A DNA stretch of 23,876 nucleotides from a virus, in the IMG/VR virus record IMGVR_UViG_3300029787_000223, positions 1-23,876 of that record; one strand, given 5' to 3'. Position numbers and translations under genes: made by a program. The first letter of the stretch is position 1. Each line of letters opens with the position of its first letter. The notes under the pieces are model-generated. The model searched no databases. It was not told where the DNA came from and was given only the letters and a program-made list of their open reading frames with translations. Below, piece by piece: positions 14,985 through 23,057 of this stretch.

Positions 14985-16851
14985 AAGATGTTCCTACACA
15001 CGCCAACTCCTGAGAGCCTACCGTATTATCTTCTGTTTCAAAAGCTTGTAACTCTACAGCCCAATCTACATCTTTAGGCATTTCTTTTAAAAGCTCTTGA
15101 TATTTACTTCTATCTATTTCTTCATAAGGTGCTTGCTGATAAACATGATCACTATATGGTAGTAACGATATACCAGAACAAACATCAAAGTTTTTCCATA
15201 TCCATTGAGCAACCTCAAGAAACTCGTCATCAGTATAATAAATAGTAATACTAGGTTTATGTTCGCACCAAGCATCTTGATACATTTTCCAAAGATTTAG
15301 TTGTTCCATTGCGCCTGTTTGTTTAACAGTTACACTAGACTTTGGAGCCTGTACAGGAAAGCTAAATACTTTAGACTTAGGAGACATTACATCCTGCTCA
15401 ACAGGAAAACCCCTATCAGACATAAACACAGAAAGAGGGTCTTTCTCGTCCGCACGAACTCTACGGATATAATACTGAGAAAAACGAGGATGGATACCAC
15501 TAGCACTATTAACAAGTTGACTAACAGTACCGCTTGGTTTAACGCATGTAATAGCCGTTGATTGATTAATGTCAAGTTTCTTTGCCCATGTTTTATTAGT
15601 TTTGATAGCAACATATTTCATCTCTCCTAACCATAGTTCTGTTTTATCACATGGTTTTCCAAGAACAGGATGATCCATAATGCCTGTCAAACTTACTCCA
15701 AGCAATGCTTCTTCTTCTGTATTCTTTTTCCAAACACTTCTTAAATACCTAAAGTCCGTTAAAGTAGCTTGAAGAGTTCCTATAATAGCGGCTACTTTTA
15801 CTTTTTCTTTTAAAGTTTCTAGGTTATCGTCATTTCTAATAACTACTTCAGATAAATTACAAAATTGATTTGACCTAAGTATAATCTCAGAACAAGGATT
15901 AGTTCCAAAGTCTTGATTAGGATCTCTTCTATCGTTTCTAGCGGCTATCTTTTGAGCCGCAACCCTGCTAAAGATACCGCGCTCTCCGGCCTTAGATTCA
16001 TACATGTTCTGCATCTCACTAAGAAAGGCTTCAAAGTCAGGCTTTTCAGTATAGGCTACACTATTGTTAGCTAATCTTCTTTGACCCTCATTGCGCCACC
16101 AGTCACCCATCTTAGCTTTACCCATTCTTTGATCCGAAAGATTAGATAAACTAATTAAAGCAGAACGCCTAACACCACCGACAACTACAATGTCTGCAAC
16201 CTTACAAACAACATCGTGGCATTCTATAGAAGTAAGCTTACGTCCTTTTGCTTTTGTAAATATACCAACACAAAAATTAAACAAATCATCTAGTGGTTCA
16301 GGGCCAGAAGCTCTACCGCCAAAAGTTTTTAATCTAGCTCCGGCAGGTCTTACTTTACTTAAATCCCACTTAGGAATCTTACCTGCATAAAGTAAACTAA
16401 TTAACTCTCTAAATGCAGAAGACCACCCTATCTTACTATCTGCTACAACAATCATCGTATCAGTTGGATGAAAAGATTCAGCAACTTCCGGGAGTTTATT
16501 AATAAAGTTTCTTTCTACACTAAAGCCAACACCAGTACCGCACATAAGAACATACATGAGTTCATCAAAAGACCTTGGAGAATCTATGTGCAAATAACTA
16601 CAATTAAATCCTGCTACATTATCTCTATCTAATGCTTCTCCGGCTGTCATAATACAACGCATAGATGGCATAACATCTAAGTTATAAACAGCCTCATATA
16701 TTTTCTGTCCTTCTGCTACAGTTATTTGTTCTCTGTCTCTCCAAAACTGTACATAACGATAAACAGTTTCTGCCCATGTTTCTCTTCTTTTATGTTCAGG
16801 GAGCCATCTAGCATAACGACTTTTATGTATAAACTCTTGATACTGATCCAT
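14971..16851 (-). CDS. Class II (adenosylcobalamin-dependent) ribonucleotide reductase, monomeric type
   Basis: 626 aa. It should reduce ribonucleoside triphosphates to dNTPs using adenosylcobalamin and supply phage DNA synthesis. The expected residues are present: C84 in GFNCSYLHI, the radical Cys C320 and E322 in GTNPCSEI, C331 eleven residues later in FCNLSEV (same 11-residue spacing as C408/C419 of Lactobacillus leichmannii RTPR), the phosphate loop PSGT at 439-442, and a C-terminal redox pair C618-x4-C623 as in RTPR C731/C736. It is shorter than RTPR (739 aa), so insertions are reduced. No intein is visible. No beta subunit or activase is encoded nearby, as expected for class II. The start is 4 nt after the small basic gene upstream. 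Confidence 0.93.
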   Translation of the reverse strand: MDQYQEFIHKSRYARWLPEHKRRETWAETVYRYVQFWRDREQITVAEGQKIYEAVYNLDVMPSMRCIMTAGEALDRDNVAGFNCSYLHIDSPRSFDELMYVLMCGTGVGFSVERNFINKLPEVAESFHPTDTMIVVADSKIGWSSAFRELISLLYAGKIPKWDLSKVRPAGARLKTFGGRASGPEPLDDLFNFCVGIFTKAKGRKLTSIECHDVVCKVADIVVVGGVRRSALISLSNLSDQRMGKAKMGDWWRNEGQRRLANNSVAYTEKPDFEAFLSEMQNMYESKAGERGIFSRVAAQKIAARNDRRDPNQDFGTNPCSEIILRSNQFCNLSEVVIRNDDNLETLKEKVKVAAIIGTLQATLTDFRYLRSVWKKNTEEEALLGVSLTGIMDHPVLGKPCDKTELWLGEMKYVAIKTNKTWAKKLDINQSTAITCVKPSGTVSQLVNSASGIHPRFSQYYIRRVRADEKDPLSVFMSDRGFPVEQDVMSPKSKVFSFPVQAPKSSVTVKQTGAMEQLNLWKMYQDAWCEHKPSITIYYTDDEFLEVAQWIWKNFDVCSGISLLPYSDHVYQQAPYEEIDRSKYQELLKEMPKDVDWAVELQAFETEDNTVGSQELACVGTSCEIQ

Positions 16852-16855
16852 TGTT

Positions 16856-16987
16856 CTACTCTCTATCCTTTGGTTGATTGTCTTTGTGTTTTATTTTTTT
16901 TAACTTAGAAGAGTTTTCTATTTTGTTAAACTTTTTTTTACGCACAAACCTATCTCTTCTTTCATCTTTTCTGCTAAAAGTAGTCAT
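16856..16987 (-). CDS. 43-aa very basic protein
   Basis: The ATG (16985-16987) overlaps the TGA of the DUF3310 gene as ATGA, and the TAG ends 4 nt before the RNR start, so it fits the operon exactly. Composition is Arg/Lys/Asp/Asn: MTTFSRKDERRDRFVRKKKF, then a Lys-rich tail. No fold or family was recognised. The coupling and exact fit are the support; the function is unknown. Confidence 0.55.
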   Translation of the reverse strand: MTTFSRKDERRDRFVRKKKFNKIENSSKLKKIKHKDNQPKDRE

Positions 16988-17325
16988 TTATTTTCTAAAA
17001 GCTCGACCATTTTATTTAAATACCATATAGCCTTTCGAGCGTCCTCTATTGTTTTACCTTTATTAAACAATCTAGATCCTGTGTACTTTAACACATTACC
17101 GTGGCAATACCTGACAGCATATTCAATTCCTAATACATCAATTATATAATCAATCGTTTCTATATCACCTTGATTATAATGCGGTGGGTGGTTTACTGCT
17201 TCCGTAATAGCGGTTGAAGCCCTATTCCAATTTAATCTATCCCATTCTTCGGGGGTAGCATCATCTATACTATTTCTAGCCATATCACTTTGCATCCTTA
17301 AATAATCTTCTATTTCATTCGACAT
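16984..17325 (-). CDS. DUF3310-family phage protein
   Basis: 113 aa from the ATG at 17323-17325; an in-frame TTG sits directly before it and I prefer the ATG. The C-terminal half has the family pattern: VNHPPHYNQGDIETIDYI at ~46-63, then YCHGNVLKYTGSR and a D-A-R-K-A-x-W-Y-L helix. Family members occur widely in phage replication modules, sometimes labelled nucleotide kinase-related, but no kinase motif is visible. It overlaps the endonuclease gene by 11 nt. Function unknown. Confidence 0.85.
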   Translation of the reverse strand: MSNEIEDYLRMQSDMARNSIDDATPEEWDRLNWNRASTAITEAVNHPPHYNQGDIETIDYIIDVLGIEYAVRYCHGNVLKYTGSRLFNKGKTIEDARKAIWYLNKMVELLENK

Positions 17326-17791
17326 CAAAACTATCTCTTTTATTTTCGTTTATCCAAGCACTAGGTATACTGTCTTCACTAAACCATTTAAAACCATTAG
17401 CACTTGCCCACTCTCCATGACTTCTTTTAGTTCCATCTTTTCTTCTTTTAGCTTGCGGCATTGGGGCATTAGGATTAGCAAATAAAAAAACTAATTCTTT
17501 ATTTTCAGGGAGTACTTTTTTAATCCATACATATTTACTGTATTCAGCGTAGTCCCAGAACCTACCTTTAGCTTCAAGTAAAATAGTCTTACTGCCAATT
17601 ACTTTTGTAAAATCAGGTTCATAGTAGTGTTCAACAATATAATTAATTTTATCTACATGAAACTTCCAAGAATCTAAAATACCATTATGTAATTCGTATT
17701 CCCAATTAGAATCGTAACCTTCCATTAAGTTTTTTTCTACAGGTCTTTTAACTCTAGGTTTTCTAAGACCCTTTTTTATTTTTTTATTCAA
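17315..17791 (-). CDS. T7 endonuclease I-like Holliday junction resolvase
   Basis: 158 aa using a TTG start at 17789-17791 that overlaps the previous TGA (TTGA); the first in-frame ATG is codon 23. The catalytic set aligns with T7 gp3: E31 in SNWEYELHNG (T7 E20), D60 in YYEPDF (D55), E73 and K75 in LLEAKGRF (E65, K67). The C-terminal half also follows T7: HGEWASANGFKWFSEDSIPSAWI. The enzyme should resolve branched DNA during recombination and packaging and may help degrade host DNA. The basic N-terminal 20 residues are extra. The TTG is an inference from residue alignment, coupling and an AAGG 10 nt upstream; starting at codon 23 would still leave the active site intact. Confidence 0.9.
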   Translation of the reverse strand: MNKKIKKGLRKPRVKRPVEKNLMEGYDSNWEYELHNGILDSWKFHVDKINYIVEHYYEPDFTKVIGSKTILLEAKGRFWDYAEYSKYVWIKKVLPENKELVFLFANPNAPMPQAKRRKDGTKRSHGEWASANGFKWFSEDSIPSAWINENKRDSFDVE

Positions 17792-17955
17792 TGAAAAGTA
17801 ACCTTAGATTTTCTGTCTATTTCTAAATCAATTAATTCTTTTAGCTTTAGCCATACTTCTAAAGCTACATTATTAGAATGACCGCCATCAACTACCATCC
17901 AATGACTTAAAGAATATAAACAGTCTTGTAAGTTTATGTTTTTTTCTTCGTCCAT
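17788..17955 (-). CDS. 55-aa acidic helical protein
   Basis: The ATG at 17953-17955 has AAAGGA 6 nt upstream and lies 22 nt inside the preceding gene. Its TGA overlaps the TTG start of endonuclease I. The sequence MDEEKNINLQDCLYSLSHWM is followed by VVDGGHSNNVALEVW and Lys/Leu-rich helix. No family was recognised. Strong ribosome site and coupling to the endonuclease I gene support it. Confidence 0.6.
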   Translation of the reverse strand: MDEEKNINLQDCLYSLSHWMVVDGGHSNNVALEVWLKLKELIDLEIDRKSKVTFH

Positions 17956-18221
17956 TCTATGTCCTTTAAACTTATAGTTTCTATATCTTTAAATGGTAAT
18001 AGCTTTATAATTTTTTTAATTTTGTTTTTAATCCATTTAGGATTATACGAATTTAAATATATAGTCTTGTTAGCATAGAAGTGTGTTTGTTCGGGTACAA
18101 ATTTTAAACAATTATTTACGGATACTTTATCTGCTTCTTCTTGCGGCAATAAAGTTTTAAGCCATTCTACTAATATAACTTTGCATTGATTAGAAATCTT
18201 TTTAGATTTTTTACCATTCAT
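17934..18221 (-). CDS. 95-aa Lys-rich protein, unknown
   Basis: Coupled by ATGA to the Cas4/RecB-like nuclease gene upstream. It contains a helical region (VILVEWLKTLLPQEEADKV) and a Tyr/Asn/Trp/Lys-rich C-terminal half (NSYNPKWIKNKIKKIIKLL). There are two Cys (13 and 38), but no metal-binding pattern. Likely a small accessory of the replication or recombination operon, on location alone. Confidence 0.7.
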   Translation of the reverse strand: MNGKKSKKISNQCKVILVEWLKTLLPQEEADKVSVNNCLKFVPEQTHFYANKTIYLNSYNPKWIKNKIKKIIKLLPFKDIETISLKDIEWTKKKT

Positions 18222-19072
18222 AATATTTCTTCTACCTGCGGTTCTGATTCAACATGAGTTAAAAAAACAAGACTGTTAGAATATTTAAATGTTCTAAGTC
18301 CTTCACCATTATTAGAATCACTATAACAATCAAATTTATATTTACACCAAGCACACGATTTATGTAATTTATAATTGCCTTTCTTACCATCAGGCACAGG
18401 ATTATAACATCTTTCTGGCATATCATTTACTTCTATAGCAGATATAAGATTATCTATTTTATTTTTAATATTAGGCTTATCTAATTCTTCTGGTTGATGT
18501 AAACAAAGCTCTCCTGATTCTTTGTTAATAACTAAGAAGCCACCGTTGTTAGTACCTTCTGCTTCTTCGTATCCTGCAAGCTGTCCTAGATATCCAAAGG
18601 GGTCATCATCAGTTAAAGTTCCATACTTGAATTTTTTAAATGCAAAACTAGATGCAGTTTTAACGTCAATTACTTCGCCATTAATTTTACAATCCATGTG
18701 TCCTGTAATGTTATTTACTTTAACTTCTTTCTGTTCGTCTGTAACATTATGACCTGCCATTCTAGCTAACATTAAAACTATTTCTTCTAAGATATGTCCA
18801 TATAAAAACTTTATTTGAGATGCTCCATCAATATCACTACTTGAAGTATCTCTTTTTTGATACCATAGTTGTCTAGCAGGTCTACCTATATTAGACATTC
18901 TTAATGAAAAGTTGCTATCTCTTTTTGTGGGTTTAGACCAAGATAATATAGCATCTTTTAAACGAGACATTGTTTTATCTAATTCTTTTTCTGTAATAGG
19001 TAAGGCAACACCATTAGATAATTCTTCTAGTGGTTTATAAATATCTTCTATAAGAGTTTCAAGTTTTTTCAT
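18218..19072 (-). CDS. Cas4/RecB-type PD-(D/E)XK exonuclease with C-terminal Cys cluster
   Basis: 284 aa. Motifs in order: GHILEEIVL (H93, E96), GHMDCKI (D127), EVIDVKTAS (D136, K138) and QLAGYEE (Q164, Y168), the RecB-nuclease order E-D-DxK-QxxxY. Four Cys near the C-terminus (C222, C240, C243, C249; C-x17-C-x2-C-x5-C) could hold a 4Fe-4S cluster as in Cas4 and AddB, though in those proteins one Cys usually lies N-terminal to the nuclease. It may serve in place of the T7 gp6 5'-3' exonuclease for recombination and host DNA degradation; that role is inference. ATGA overlaps at both ends. Confidence 0.85.
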   Translation of the reverse strand: MKKLETLIEDIYKPLEELSNGVALPITEKELDKTMSRLKDAILSWSKPTKRDSNFSLRMSNIGRPARQLWYQKRDTSSSDIDGASQIKFLYGHILEEIVLMLARMAGHNVTDEQKEVKVNNITGHMDCKINGEVIDVKTASSFAFKKFKYGTLTDDDPFGYLGQLAGYEEAEGTNNGGFLVINKESGELCLHQPEELDKPNIKNKIDNLISAIEVNDMPERCYNPVPDGKKGNYKLHKSCAWCKYKFDCYSDSNNGEGLRTFKYSNSLVFLTHVESEPQVEEIL

Positions 19073-19389
19073 TTTCTATGCTCTACAAATTTACATTGTT
19101 TAGAATGACTATTAAATACTAATATAACAACACCTTCTTTTTTTTGTTTATTAGTTCTCATTTTTTTTCTTGATGATTTAACATCTATAAGTTTTACTTT
19201 TTTATTTTTAACAGCTATTAAATCTATATACCCACTACCTCCACAATTTTTAAATACCTCGTATCCCTGATCCCAAAGCCAAGTTACTGCATGGTATTCA
19301 GCAAAGTCTCCTTTTCTTGTTGAACTAGAAGACTTACTTATATCTCCAGATATTTTATTAATGTGTTTCTGACCAGTTGTTTCCGACAT
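19069..19389 (-). CDS. Small PD-(D/E)XK nuclease, Holliday-resolvase-like
   Basis: 106 aa from the ATG at 19387-19389, which has GGAG 6 nt upstream; the ATG four codons earlier (19401) has no ribosome site. Numbered from this start, E31 in GDFAEYHAVTWL, D56 in GGSGYIDLIAV and D69-V-K71 in LIDVKSSR give the classical nuclease core, like archaeal Hjc or PDDEXK_5 proteins. The N-terminal ~25 residues are Ser/Lys-rich and flexible. It overlaps DNA polymerase by 32 nt and the next nuclease by ATGA. Substrate unknown; branched DNA or nicked host DNA is plausible. Confidence 0.75.
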   Translation of the reverse strand: MSETTGQKHINKISGDISKSSSSTRKGDFAEYHAVTWLWDQGYEVFKNCGGSGYIDLIAVKNKKVKLIDVKSSRKKMRTNKQKKEGVVILVFNSHSKQCKFVEHRK

Positions 19390-21121
19390 TATATTCTCCA
19401 TCTAAGGGACAATTTAATTTCAAAGCACAGGTAGTTTCTTTTATAGAAATAACTCCTAGCCTTCCAACTTCATCAGCTATATCTTCTTTAACTTCTAATT
19501 GCCATTCGTCATGTACATTGGCTACAAACCTAGCATCATAACCGCTTTTAAGTATTTTATCATTAAAAATAACTAATGCTTGCTTCATAGCTATTGCTCC
19601 ATCACCCTGCAATAAAGTATTAAGTGCTGAGTGCGGAGAGCGAACAGTAAGTTTTCTTCCGTCTATGGCACGAATGAAACCTTTTGAAGCCTCTCTTGAT
19701 ACTCTGTCTTTAACTGCTTTAAATGCAGGGACACTAGCAAAGAAGCGTTGTTTAAGTCGTTTGCCATCTTCTCTACTTCCTCCAACCACAGCCCCAACTT
19801 TTGCATCTCCTGCCCCGTAGCAGACGGCATATACGAAAGTTTTCGCCTGATTTCTTGATTCAAGTCCTGCAAATTTTTGATTAGCGGTGTGTATATCTCC
19901 ATTGAGGATTTCATTTATATACTCCTTATCGTTCATGTGATGTGCCAACATTCTTAATTCTAATCCAGATGCATCTATACCAACTAACTTATAACCCTCT
20001 GGTACAACCCAACAACTTCTACATTCCGCACCATAAGGTGAGGAACAACTTGGAATTTGTGCTGTATTAGGATAAGAATGAGTCATTCTAGATGTGATTG
20101 CGCCATTGTGATTAACAAAACCGTGGATGCGGTTATCACTTTGTACTTCTTTTAACCAAGAAGTTATTTGAGCAATCCGTTTTTGTAGCATTAAGTATTC
20201 AGATATCATAGATGCTTGAGGTATATTTTTAACATTTGTTAATGTTAATTCGTCTACTACAGGCTGTCCTGTAGGAGTAAATTGTTTAGGTTTCCATCCA
20301 AAGTTAATAAGATATTCACCTATTTGTTTTCTAGATCCTAAGTTAAATTCTGTAAATGTTTTTCTTTCTATTGGTTTTTTATATAACTCTAATTCTGCAT
20401 ACTCTTTATCTGTTAGTCTTACACCTATACCATCTTGGTCTACAGCTAACCTAGAAAACTCGCCTGTCTTTGTGTGCTTATAATTAAGAGTTTGAATAGT
20501 AACCTTTGGTTTAAATTCTTCATGCACTTCATCTTTAACTTGATTTAACTTATCGTTTAACTCTGCTAGTAACAACATGCATTTCTGGCAGTCAATTAAG
20601 AATCCTGTTTCTCTTTGTTCATGAATTATTTTTGCTACGTTATGTTCTATTATTACAGACTTAGAACTAAATCCTTGAGACTCAAACCTTAATCTTTCAT
20701 AAACTTTTAAGTTTAATTTAACATCATTAATACAATATTCTAGCATTTCTGGTGTAAACGAATCCCAAGCATGTTCGTTATCTTCAGCATAGTCTCCTTT
20801 TAAAAAGTTTAATCTATAGCCCCAACTTTCTAAGCCATGACCGCCTTCTCGTACTGGATCAAACAAACGAGATAATACTAAAGTATCTATTATTTTTTTA
20901 TCAGATAAATTTATATTTTCTATTTTAAGTAAAGCAGGTAAATCATAACCTATAATGTTATGTCCAATAAGTTTAGTAGCTGTACTTAAAAACTCACAGC
21001 CCTCGCGTATCTGAGTATTATCAAAACTATAAACTTCTTTTGTATCTACATCTATAGCAACAATACAGAATATTACTGTTGGCTCTAAGCCATCTGCCTC
21101 TATATCAAAAACTAAATTCAT
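19358..21121 (-). CDS. DNA polymerase, family A, T7-like, with 3'-5' exonuclease
   Basis: 587 aa. The exonuclease domain has FDIEADG (D6, E8), GHNIIGYDLP (D60) and YCINDVKLN (Y129, D133). The polymerase domain has motif A GIDASGLELRML (D383), motif B RNQAKTFVYAVCYGAG (R423, K427, Y431) and motif C VHDEWQ (H537, D538, E539). GKRLKQRF and DGRKLTVRSPHSALNTLLQ match T7 closely. The Tyr in motif B is at the position of E. coli Phe762 and equals T7 Tyr526. T7 polymerase is 704 aa; the shortfall falls mainly in the thumb and palm insertions, so the thioredoxin-binding loop appears reduced or absent. This is inferred from an alignment in memory. It starts by ATGA overlap with the primase-helicase. 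Confidence 0.95.
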   Translation of the reverse strand: MNLVFDIEADGLEPTVIFCIVAIDVDTKEVYSFDNTQIREGCEFLSTATKLIGHNIIGYDLPALLKIENINLSDKKIIDTLVLSRLFDPVREGGHGLESWGYRLNFLKGDYAEDNEHAWDSFTPEMLEYCINDVKLNLKVYERLRFESQGFSSKSVIIEHNVAKIIHEQRETGFLIDCQKCMLLLAELNDKLNQVKDEVHEEFKPKVTIQTLNYKHTKTGEFSRLAVDQDGIGVRLTDKEYAELELYKKPIERKTFTEFNLGSRKQIGEYLINFGWKPKQFTPTGQPVVDELTLTNVKNIPQASMISEYLMLQKRIAQITSWLKEVQSDNRIHGFVNHNGAITSRMTHSYPNTAQIPSCSSPYGAECRSCWVVPEGYKLVGIDASGLELRMLAHHMNDKEYINEILNGDIHTANQKFAGLESRNQAKTFVYAVCYGAGDAKVGAVVGGSREDGKRLKQRFFASVPAFKAVKDRVSREASKGFIRAIDGRKLTVRSPHSALNTLLQGDGAIAMKQALVIFNDKILKSGYDARFVANVHDEWQLEVKEDIADEVGRLGVISIKETTCALKLNCPLDGEYNVGNNWSETH

Positions 21122-22812
21122 AATACTTCACCGCAGTTATAGTCATCTACTTCACTTAGTCTACCAGTTTGTGAATCATATTTTAAATATCCTGCAACCC
21201 CTGTCTCACCACTAAATCTATTCTTTAATACTCTAATAGTTGTCATGTTTCTTTCTTCGGGGTCTTCAGCCTGTCTATTACCTTCAAGTGCAATAGCTAT
21301 ATTACTTAAATGTGCTATAGCGTTTGACCCTCTTAGGTCTTGAAGACGGACTCTGCCGCCTTCTTCGTGGCTGTTTCTACTACCAGTAGCTTTACTTAAA
21401 TGACTTATAGCTATAAGACTGACTCCTGTTTCTTCTACTACTGCTCTTAAATTGTGCATAACAGAATCAATAGCTTTTCTTTCATCATTATTAGAACCTA
21501 AAGCCATTCCTACAAGAATACTAATATGGTCTAAAACAATAACACCGCAGTCTTCAGCTTTAGCTAGATACTTCATTTTATTTAAGACACTATCCATATC
21601 AAACTTACCAACATGCCGCAAGAAAAAGAACCTACCGCCTGACAGTATATCATTATAAGCTTTTTCTTTCTCTTCTAAAGAAATGCTTTCAGCTAACTTA
21701 GGTTTCTTATAAATATTAGATGGGTCTTTTAATATGTATTTAATCATTTGTTCTCTAGTAGGTAAATGCAAAGGCTTGTTAGCAGACAAAGACATAAGAC
21801 CTAATGCGGCAGTAGCTACATTTTCTTCTAGAGAAATTACTCCTATTTTTTCTTCGGTATGTTTGAATACTTCTTCTTGAATTTGTTTTACAACAGTAGA
21901 TTTACCTACACCTGTACCTGCTGTTATAGTAATTAACTCTGATTTTCTCATGCCATACAACATAAGATTTAAACAATCCCAAGGATAGCTACAATAAGGC
22001 ATAGCTAATTCAGACATTACTTCATCGTGTAAGTTATTACTTACTACTATTCCTTCAGGTATATATCTTTCTGACTTCCACCATGAGCTTACAAAAGTAC
22101 TATAGCTATTAGCAAGTAAGTAATCGCAAGCATCTTTATGTGGCTTAACGTGCTTCATTACTAAAGCTTTACCGCCAAAAAGTTCTGCTACTTCTTTAGT
22201 TGCTTTAAGTCCTACATCATCGCCATCAAAACAGATAACAATGTTTTTAAATTTATCAAGCCACTCAAAACATTTCTTGCAGTCTTTTAATGCGGAGCTT
22301 CCAGACTTAACAGAAACAACAGGATACTTACTACCTGTCATTTGATATACAGCCATAGCATCATCTTCACCCTCAACCAGAGTTACATATTGATACTCTG
22401 TAGTAAACTCATTCATTCCAAACAAGTCTGATTGAGATGCTTCTCCAACCCAACTAAATTTTTTATCTTTTATTTGTCTTATTTTGGTAGCAGTTAACTC
22501 ACTACCATAGTAATAAGGATAATAAATTCTATCTACTATTCCATTACTGTTCTTACTAATTTTAACTCCGAATTTTCTACAAGTCTCTTCATTTATCTTT
22601 CTATGTTCAAGAGACCCAAAGAACTTTGTACTATCTAAACCTGTGTTTAATTTTCTTACAAAATTATTATTATCCATTTGGTCTGTATACTCATCATAGT
22701 TTCTATAATAATGTTCGCAACTAAAACAAAACCCGGAGCCATCATTATTGATGGACACCGGGTCTGAGCCACCACAAACCTTACATGGTAAATGGTATCT
22801 AACGAAAGTCAT
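21118..22812 (-). CDS. T7 gp4-like primase-helicase
   Basis: 564 aa. An N-terminal zinc finger (C10, C13, C29, C32) for template reading is followed by a TOPRIM primase domain (VEGEDDA with E148; FDGDD with D196 and D198). The hexameric helicase domain has Walker A AGTGVGKST (298-306), GVISLEE (324-330), Walker B VIVLDHIS (D428), ISHLSK (469-474) and a C-terminal VLKNRFSGETG whose R532 corresponds to the T7 arginine finger. It should unwind DNA 5'-3' at the fork and make RNA primers for the adjacent polymerase. Length equals T7 gp4A (566 aa). The start is 2 nt after the previous stop with AGAGGAA upstream. Confidence 0.95.
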   Translation of the reverse strand: MTFVRYHLPCKVCGGSDPVSINNDGSGFCFSCEHYYRNYDEYTDQMDNNNFVRKLNTGLDSTKFFGSLEHRKINEETCRKFGVKISKNSNGIVDRIYYPYYYGSELTATKIRQIKDKKFSWVGEASQSDLFGMNEFTTEYQYVTLVEGEDDAMAVYQMTGSKYPVVSVKSGSSALKDCKKCFEWLDKFKNIVICFDGDDVGLKATKEVAELFGGKALVMKHVKPHKDACDYLLANSYSTFVSSWWKSERYIPEGIVVSNNLHDEVMSELAMPYCSYPWDCLNLMLYGMRKSELITITAGTGVGKSTVVKQIQEEVFKHTEEKIGVISLEENVATAALGLMSLSANKPLHLPTREQMIKYILKDPSNIYKKPKLAESISLEEKEKAYNDILSGGRFFFLRHVGKFDMDSVLNKMKYLAKAEDCGVIVLDHISILVGMALGSNNDERKAIDSVMHNLRAVVEETGVSLIAISHLSKATGSRNSHEEGGRVRLQDLRGSNAIAHLSNIAIALEGNRQAEDPEERNMTTIRVLKNRFSGETGVAGYLKYDSQTGRLSEVDDYNCGEVL

Positions 22813-22814
22813 AT

Positions 22815-23057
22815 TTATTCCTCTGCGTTATCTGGCTCCTCTGTTTCAATTATAGCCTCATCAACTAAGTGTTCACCCATGCTTTGGTTTAAAGTCATGA
22901 TAGATGCCCTTGCTAAAGTTAATTCTAATTCAGCATTACGCATCTTGTTTTGAGCATTAAGTAAAACACCAAACACTGATTGTCCTTCGGGTGATAGTTT
23001 ATTAACATCATATTTAACGTCATCTTTAATAAAGATTAGTTGTGGTTGTTCGCTCAC
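22815..23057 (-). CDS. 80-aa acidic protein with GTG start between SSB and primase-helicase
   Basis: The start is GTG at 23055-23057, sharing a base with the SSB stop TAG, with AGGAG 8 nt upstream inside the SSB tail. The N-terminal LIFIKDDVKYDVNKLSPEGQ is followed by a long helix (VLLNAQNKMRNAELELTLAR) and an acidic tail (IETEEPDNAEE). It resembles small helical proteins recalled from phage replication modules (possibly DUF6447-like, unsure). Placement suggests a role tied to ssDNA binding or helicase loading, which is inference. Confidence 0.7.
   Translation of the reverse strand: MSEQPQLIFIKDDVKYDVNKLSPEGQSVFGVLLNAQNKMRNAELELTLARASIMTLNQSMGEHLVDEAIIETEEPDNAEE

Noticed and set aside
15301-15561. 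Plus-strand frame of 86 codons within the RNR gene, and a second minus-strand frame at 15387-15614
   Set aside because: Both lie wholly inside a well-supported RNR gene, with compositions expected of antisense or shifted reading.
19390-19401. Earlier ATG for the small PD-(D/E)XK gene
   Set aside because: No Shine-Dalgarno sequence precedes it, while GGAG sits 6 nt before the ATG at 19389.
19663-19914. Second minus-strand frame of 83 codons inside DNA polymerase
   Set aside because: It lies over motifs A-B of the polymerase and has no independent ribosome site or recognisable product.
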